This document shows positions 59,030 through 64,000 of a stretch of DNA of 64,000 bases, in pieces. Position numbers and translations under genes: made by a program. Position 1 is the stretch's first letter. Every line of letters begins with the position of its first letter. This stretch comes from Capitulum mitella. Lineage: Eukaryota; Arthropoda; Thecostraca; Pollicipedomorpha; Pollicipedidae. Location: NCBI GenBank assembly GCA_030062745.1, contig CP099853.1:1488001-1552000 (forward strand), read 5' to 3'. The notes beneath the pieces are model-generated. The model was not told where the DNA came from. It was given only the letters and a program-made list of their open reading frames with translations, and made no database searches.

Positions 59030-59385
59030 ATAGTTCCTAAAATGGCCAAAAGACCTAGAGGGTTTCTAAAGGCGCCTCTTTCACGGCAGAGAGACTTATA
59101 GGGGAGTCTTTGTGACTGCCTGAGGGCCTTAGACTACTCCTTAGACGGCTAAAATGTTGCAGGGACGACGGAGGGGACCCCGAGATGGCAAAAGCGACCT
59201 TTAAACTGCCAAACGATTGCCTGAAACTGTCCGAGGCGCCCCTGAAACCGCCAAAGGAGCGCTTGTGACATCCCGTGGGACATGTGAAACTGTAAAAGAC
59301 ATCTGCGACCATTAGAGGGCCTTTAACACGGCAGACGTCCCAAGATCACCAAAAGTGCCTCCGTAACTGCCGGAGGGAATCCAAC
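59030..59385. repeat. degenerate short tandem array
   Basis: Motifs of the form 'gcct-tgaaactgcc-aaagg' recur with irregular spacing of about 20-40 bp (for example ctttaaactgccaaacg, cctgaaactgtccgag, cctgaaaccgccaaagg, gtaactgccggagg). The copies are too diverged to define an exact unit. Confidence 0.5.
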
Positions 59386-60430
59386 CTAAGCTAACCTAAA
59401 CTGGGAACAAAGTTTCCAGAAACTGCAAAGGGGTAGAGGGACTCCTGCATCGTCCCTGACCAAAGTTCTAAAAAGTGTCAGATAACGACACGGGATTTTA
59501 AGGTGGAGGAAGGGACGCAGCCGCCTTGAAATCCAGACGTTCTTTTCATATTCTGGCCACTTCATACGGCAACAAAACACAAAATTTCCTCAAATAAGAT
59601 GACGGGCTTGATTTTTTCCCGGTTACTTAATATGGTACAAAACGCGAAATTACACAAAAAACTATTCGCTCCTCGACCTGCACGGATCAACATTTTTTCG
59701 TATCTGAAGACCAAAAAATGGGCGTGGATGGGGGGCGCGCTGACCATTTGTCCCTCCCCTTGGTGAAATCCTGGATTCGCCCCTGACTGAAAGGCTGTGT
59801 AATGGTACAAGAACCTGGAATGATGCTCAACGTATTCACGCTTTAAAGTTGACATTTTGTATCTGCATGAATAAACGGAATGGTACATACGGACCACACC
59901 AACTGGGACCATGGTGGATCTATGCATGGGCACTGGAAAAGCTAGATCGCGAGCCAGAAAGTCGTGCTGTGCGCGTTCACAGACACAGAACGTGTTGCTG
60001 ATAACTGTGTCGTGATATACGAGCGAGGCCTGCCGAAGCGTTACGCGAGGCAACGCTCGTGAGAGTTTGTAAAGCAACGATTGAAGGAGGAAATGGGAGG
60101 ACAGCCTTAGAATACACACTCTAGGTGGTTCTAACAATTCAAATAACTCAATCTTACATGAACAAAGAGCAGAGCTTGACATGGTGTCAAAGGTGGGATT
60201 ACATACAATACAGTACAATACAATACAATGCATGCATTAATATACGTACAGTAGTATATAATAATATAAATGTAAGCAGTGGTATAAAGTGCAATAACGT
60301 TCAAAACTTGCTTTTTGAATCCATTCACTGATGAGGCAAAATAGAAGTCTTCTGCTAACGTTCACTGGCCTGAGCCCTCTTAAACAATTACACAACAGCT
60401 GACAACAGGACACAGTTTGATGGGACAGCA
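59386..60430. other. gene-less stretch with a MITE-like tip
   Basis: The complement of 59760-59786 reads CAGTCAGGGGCGAATCCAGG, a terminus common in animal non-autonomous DNA transposons; its partner end was not found. A 223-codon minus frame (59562-60233) crosses this and has no known domain. A TACAA simple repeat lies at 60201-60230. Confidence 0.35.
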
Positions 60431-61094
60431 GACAGGGAAAATTCGCTGACTCAATGAGGTTGCACTTTGAAAGCCTGAGGTTCAAATCCACAACTCCCTT
60501 TACACACCAAAAAACAACCATGGGTCGTGAAAACAACACTATCAGTGAATTTTTGCCACATTTCCATTACCCTTTCTTTTTTTGGATTACTCAGTTGCGT
60601 TGTGTTTCCTTTTCTCTCGTGGTCTCGTTAAGCCCTTAGAATAAGTGAACCAGGACCTTGACATGCGTTACTAGCTACACTTACTGCCTCTGTCGAGGTT
60701 CCGAAACTAACAGCATTCTAGCAGTGGGGTGGGCTGTTCCCCTCCAAAGAAAGCACGGAGTGGTGTGATTCAACGTGAATGGGTCCGAGACGTTCACCCT
60801 ACTTGAACGAATATTCAAGGTTTGATATAAACGTAACTGGATCACAGGAGTATGAAAGGGCACTCCTAATGACAATCACTAAATGGCGGGGGAACTAAAG
60901 AAAAGTCCGATTTTTTTCAGTCTTATACAAACCACGCCCTGCGATTGGTCGAGCGAAAATCTTTCAGGGATAGCAGTCGAGGACATCCCGAAGACCTGTG
61001 CTATCTCGACTTTGTTGTCAAGGTGACATAAGGCCAGGTAAATTTCCGCCATATTTCCCTGTTCCTATCGGTTTTGAATAGCTTCTTTTGCTTG
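60431..61094. other. gene-less stretch
   Basis: Holds one isolated B-box match (GGTTCAAATCC, near 60479) without a convincing A box. No gene recognised. Confidence 0.35.
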
Positions 61095-61290
61095 TTGGTG
61101 CCTGAAATGCATTCCTGGGGCAAGGAAGTCACTGCACACGACAAACAATGTTAATCCACATGAAGCGTCATGAGTTCAGGTCAGATTACACTTAGGGTGA
61201 ACTAGCAAAATTAAGTCCAAAACCTCGTTTTGATGATTTCTAGGGCAACAACTGGCAGTGAAGTCGATTTTGCGGTCCAAAATTGCACCA
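61095..61290 (-). repeat. family D dispersed repeat, inverted copy
   Basis: ggtgcctgaaatgcattcct, 'agtcactgcacacgacaaaca' and 'ccacatgaagcgtcatgagttcagg' match the complement of 42890-42985 closely. Weaker similarity continues to about 61250. Confidence 0.75.
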
Positions 61291-61523
61291 GGACGCCTCC
61301 TTGCTGTGACCTTAGGTCACCCAACGATATGCGAGGTGGCCATACCAGAAGCGGAGTTCTTATCAAGATCCCCAGCTTTGTTGCTCTGTCCAATTTAGTT
61401 CACTTCAGTTTATTTCAGTTTATTTACGAATCATTCCAACGCGTGGATTACTATTTGATTCGAGTCACTTCAGAGCAGCACATGCGTGATAGTCATACAG
61501 ATAAAACTAGGTAGTCAGACACG

Positions 61524-61751
61524 TCAAGGTATAGAAGACAGTTTGTCAGGTTTTTGTACAAGCTCTCCACGGGTTCGAGAGGCGGTGATGTCCGGCGGCA
61601 GGCGATTCCAGGACGAAATGGCGCGATACGAAAAAGCCCTGCAGGCCACAGACAGACGGAAAGTCAGCGGCTCTAAGGCGCCGGCCGCCGACGCCCGGGT
61701 GACACGCTGGGACACAGCGGAACGTGGAGTGAACAGGGACCGGACCTCCAC
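61524..61751 (-). pseudogene. LINE ORF2 C-terminal tail
   Basis: The minus frame contains RLSVACRAFSYRAISSWNRL followed by PPDI, the 'R...FSYRA...WN.LP..I' end typical of CR1/L2-type LINE proteins. It lies downstream, in the same orientation, of the LINE at 62573-64000, but further away than expected in an intact element, so it could be the same copy interrupted or a separate one. Confidence 0.65.
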
Positions 61752-62572
61752 CGGAGCACGCGAGTCATTCAGGGTTCGGAAGACACCAATGCTGTCGCGT
61801 CTCGCAACTAAGTCACGTACGGCGCGCCAGCCAGCGCCCTCAAGGTCCGTAACGTTCCGCTCTCCCTCCGGTCTCCTGTCATCGTTCGGATGGTGATGGC
61901 TGTCTTGTTTCCTGCCTGCAGGACGCTCGACTTTCGGATTCGCAGGTGGACGTGGTATTGCAATCAGCAGAGCGGCGGACAGCAGAGAACGGCGGAGAAT
62001 AGCAGAGAAAAGCTCAGTACAGCGTTGTCTAGCAGCAGCACCTCGCTCCGCGTTGTGTATTCAGAAGATAACCGAAGTGGTGAACTCATGGTCGTGAAGA
62101 CGGAGTCAGAGCAGTGCAGCCTGGCAATGCAGTGCCGGCGATGGCTGGCCAATCGAGCAATGCTCTCGGGGTGTTGGGGTTACAGCTTATATGTGTGGCC
62201 GAGTTGCGACGTCAGAAGTGTGATGTGGTGACGTAAGAGCAAGTGACGTTTTGTGCAGTGCTGGGTTGTGACTGACCAAGTCAAATGGAAGTTTATAGAA
62301 GCTTTTGGGGAGGAGACCTGGGAGAGGGCGCATGGTCAGCGCGTGGTTGGCCTTCTGGCACGTGTCTCTGTGCTGGCCTTGTGTCAGCTATGAGAGATAG
62401 ATGAGCTAACGGGCATTGTGTGTGGTATCTCCGTGGTGTAAACACTGGAGATTAATGTATGTATGCGTCATGCGGGCTGTCGCTGGGTAAAAGAGTGACA
62501 GATGATCGAATTGGCGTGTGGGCGGTGTTGCGTGGCGCGAAAGGCGGACGGGCTGTCACCGGACTAGGATTT
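61752..62572. other. unassigned block between LINE parts
   Basis: About 0.8 kb that separates the two LINE segments. No motif of its own was recognised. It may be an insertion or unrelated flank. Confidence 0.35.
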
Positions 62573-64000
62573 CTAACAGTTTATGATCATCTTTGTGTGC
62601 GGAGGCCGGTGCGTCGTACAAAGCGTTTCACAAATCACACAGCGACAAGGCACGTGCGTGCGGCACAAGTTTTCGCAAAGGCATGTCGCGTTCACAAGAC
62701 ACATAACTACATGGCAACTGATACAGGTCGCCGACACCGAATCCCGCTTACGAGCCCCGAAGACGATCCTGACCCCAAAGTTTACCACCCTCTGAACTCT
62801 GCCAAGGTGGCATGACGCGGCCACGCTCCAGACCGAAATGCAGTACAGGATGTGGGGGAAAACATGCGAGTGGATTAAGAGTGTCAGGACCTCAGGTGCA
62901 AAGTGGTGACGTATCTTATAGAAACAGAGCAGGATGGAGTTGCACTTTTTGACAACCTTGGATGTGCTCCTACCTGGACAAGGAGTTGTCGATAATGACC
63001 CCCACCATCTTCACGGACGGAGGAGAGGTTAGTAGGTGGTCGGCAAAGTTAAGATGGAAGGATGTGATCTTCTTGAGGTTATGGGCTGTGCCGACAGCGA
63101 GCAGGGTTGTTTTGGATGGATTCATTTTCAAGGAGTTGGATGTGAAGTAGGATTTGACGGCAAGGAGGGTCTCTTGCCGGGATTTTAGGATGGATAAATG
63201 ATCAGGATGTACGGAGTCTAGCAGCTGGGTATCATCTGCATAGGACACTCAACGTCCGTGAGGAAGATAGGATGGAAGATCGTTAGTGAAGATGCTGAAG
63301 AGGACAGGGACCGACAATGGACCCCTGTGGAAGCACCGTGGGCGAGAGGAGGGGGGAGAGAACCGCCTCTCACCATCTGCCGCCGACCAGCCAGGTAGCT
63401 CTCGAACCACCCGGGATCGATGCCATACCACTGGAGCTTGGTCAGGAGGGAGTCATGGTCGACACTGTCAAAAGCCTGACTGAGGTCAATCGAGGTAACG
63501 GCGATGGCGTGGCACCGTCAATCTGACGCACCATCCACTCAACAGCATCAACCAAGACGTCCTCCGTCGAGTGACATGGTCTATATGCATATTGTGATGA
63601 AACTAAAAGATTGTTGGTAGCGAGATAAGAAGTCAACTGTGGGTACACGATCTTTTCACATATCTTCGACAGCGCAGGTGACAGATATGGGTCTGAAACT
63701 GCTGGCGATGTCACGCGGGCCTGATCTGTGAAGAGGAAGAACAGAGGCCATCTTCCAGCAGGAAGGCAAAACAAGTGGCAATAGAGCTGTTGATTAGAGG
63801 AAGTAAATGCGGCCCGAGAACGGGGAAACATTTCGCAGCGCATACAGCGGCACGCCGTCATGTCCCGGTCCGACCTGCAGTCTATTGGCTGCCTGACAGC
63901 CCTCGAGGCCAACCCTCGAGGGATGGCCTCGACGCCATCCCTCGCCGCACCGGCCGCATTCAAGGTCCTAGAAGTCCACGTAAAACCGCCCGGCCAGAGT
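62573..64000 (-). pseudogene. CR1/L2-like LINE reverse transcriptase, runs off the window
   Basis: Reading leftward on the minus strand: LSKICEKIVYPQL and YRPCHSTEDVLVDAVEWM (63700-63530); in a second frame the motif A region SIDLSQAFDSVDHD (about 63490-63445), then PQGSIVGP and VLFSIFTNDLPSYLPHG (63335-63250, motif B); then SYADDTQLLDSV (about 63245-63210, catalytic YADD), NSLKMNPSKTTLLAVGT and VKMVGVIIDNSLS (to 62970); and finally VQRVVNFGVRIVFGARKRDS (62790-62735). This is the full polymerase order of a CR1/L2-type ORF2. Frameshifts near 63440 and 63340 and later breaks inactivate it. The endonuclease part would lie beyond 64000. Confidence 0.85.

Noticed and set aside
59562-60233. 223-codon minus frame
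   Set aside because: It crosses a MITE-like tip and simple repeats, and has no known motif; probably chance.
60470-60495. Possible tRNA gene from GGTTCAAATCC
   Set aside because: Only a B-box match; no cloverleaf and no convincing A box.
61486-61896. 136-codon plus frame
   Set aside because: Antisense to the LINE tail at 61524-61751.
1-64000. CRISPR array, rRNA genes or bacterial operons
   Set aside because: No regularly spaced repeats with unique spacers, no rRNA-like sequence and no operon-like gene runs were seen; the window is eukaryotic.

Overview
The window looks like nuclear DNA of an invertebrate animal. The signs are long gene-less stretches, one clear spliced gene with GT-AG introns, a TATA box and a signal peptide, a eukaryotic tRNA-Ala with no encoded CCA and a Pol III T-run, and a mixed load of decayed transposons. 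These include CR1/L2-like LINEs, a BEL/Pao gag-protease remnant, pogo, mariner and Tc1 transposases, a Crypton-like tyrosine recombinase, tRNA-derived SINE heads and TTAA-flanked MITEs. BEL/Pao elements are not known from mammals. Nothing in the sequence identifies the species.

Layout. From 1 to 22 kb there is mostly repeat and unique non-coding DNA: a Tc1 fragment (2.1 kb), two copies of a 1.2-kb TTAA-flanked family called A here (3.15 and 7.9 kb), a CpG-rich patch (4.5 kb), a LINE fragment (10.2 kb), SINE heads (12.8 and 14.1 kb), the best copy of a second TTAA family called B (14.4 kb), and a decayed zinc-finger/transposase-like gene (17.9-20.3 kb). From 22.9 to 28 kb lies the only convincing functional part: tRNA-Ala(AGC), and on the minus strand a three-exon gene for a secreted glycine/tyrosine-rich protein of 273 residues with its own TATA box. 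From 29 to 64 kb there is mobile DNA again: an inverted family B copy (29.9 kb), a foldback palindrome built from family A ends beside a broken mariner transposase (35-36.3 kb), BEL/Pao (38.5 kb), a SINE, LINE and repeat cluster (40.9-43.2 kb), two pogo elements (44.2 and 47-48.6 kb), a diverged TTAA element (50.8 kb), a Crypton remnant against a full family A copy (57.1-59 kb), and a CR1/L2-like LINE running to the right edge.

How it fits together. The protein gene is self-contained: TATA box, short 5' leader, a 7-codon first exon, a second exon completing the signal peptide, and a third exon carrying the glycine repeats. It appears to make an extracellular structural or adhesive material, but no family was recognised. 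The TTAA elements carry no coding sequence and must have depended on a piggyBac-type transposase elsewhere. They carry G-run/C-run hairpins next to their ends and many AGGTCA half-sites inside. All calls come from reading the sequence; no database search or alignment program was run.
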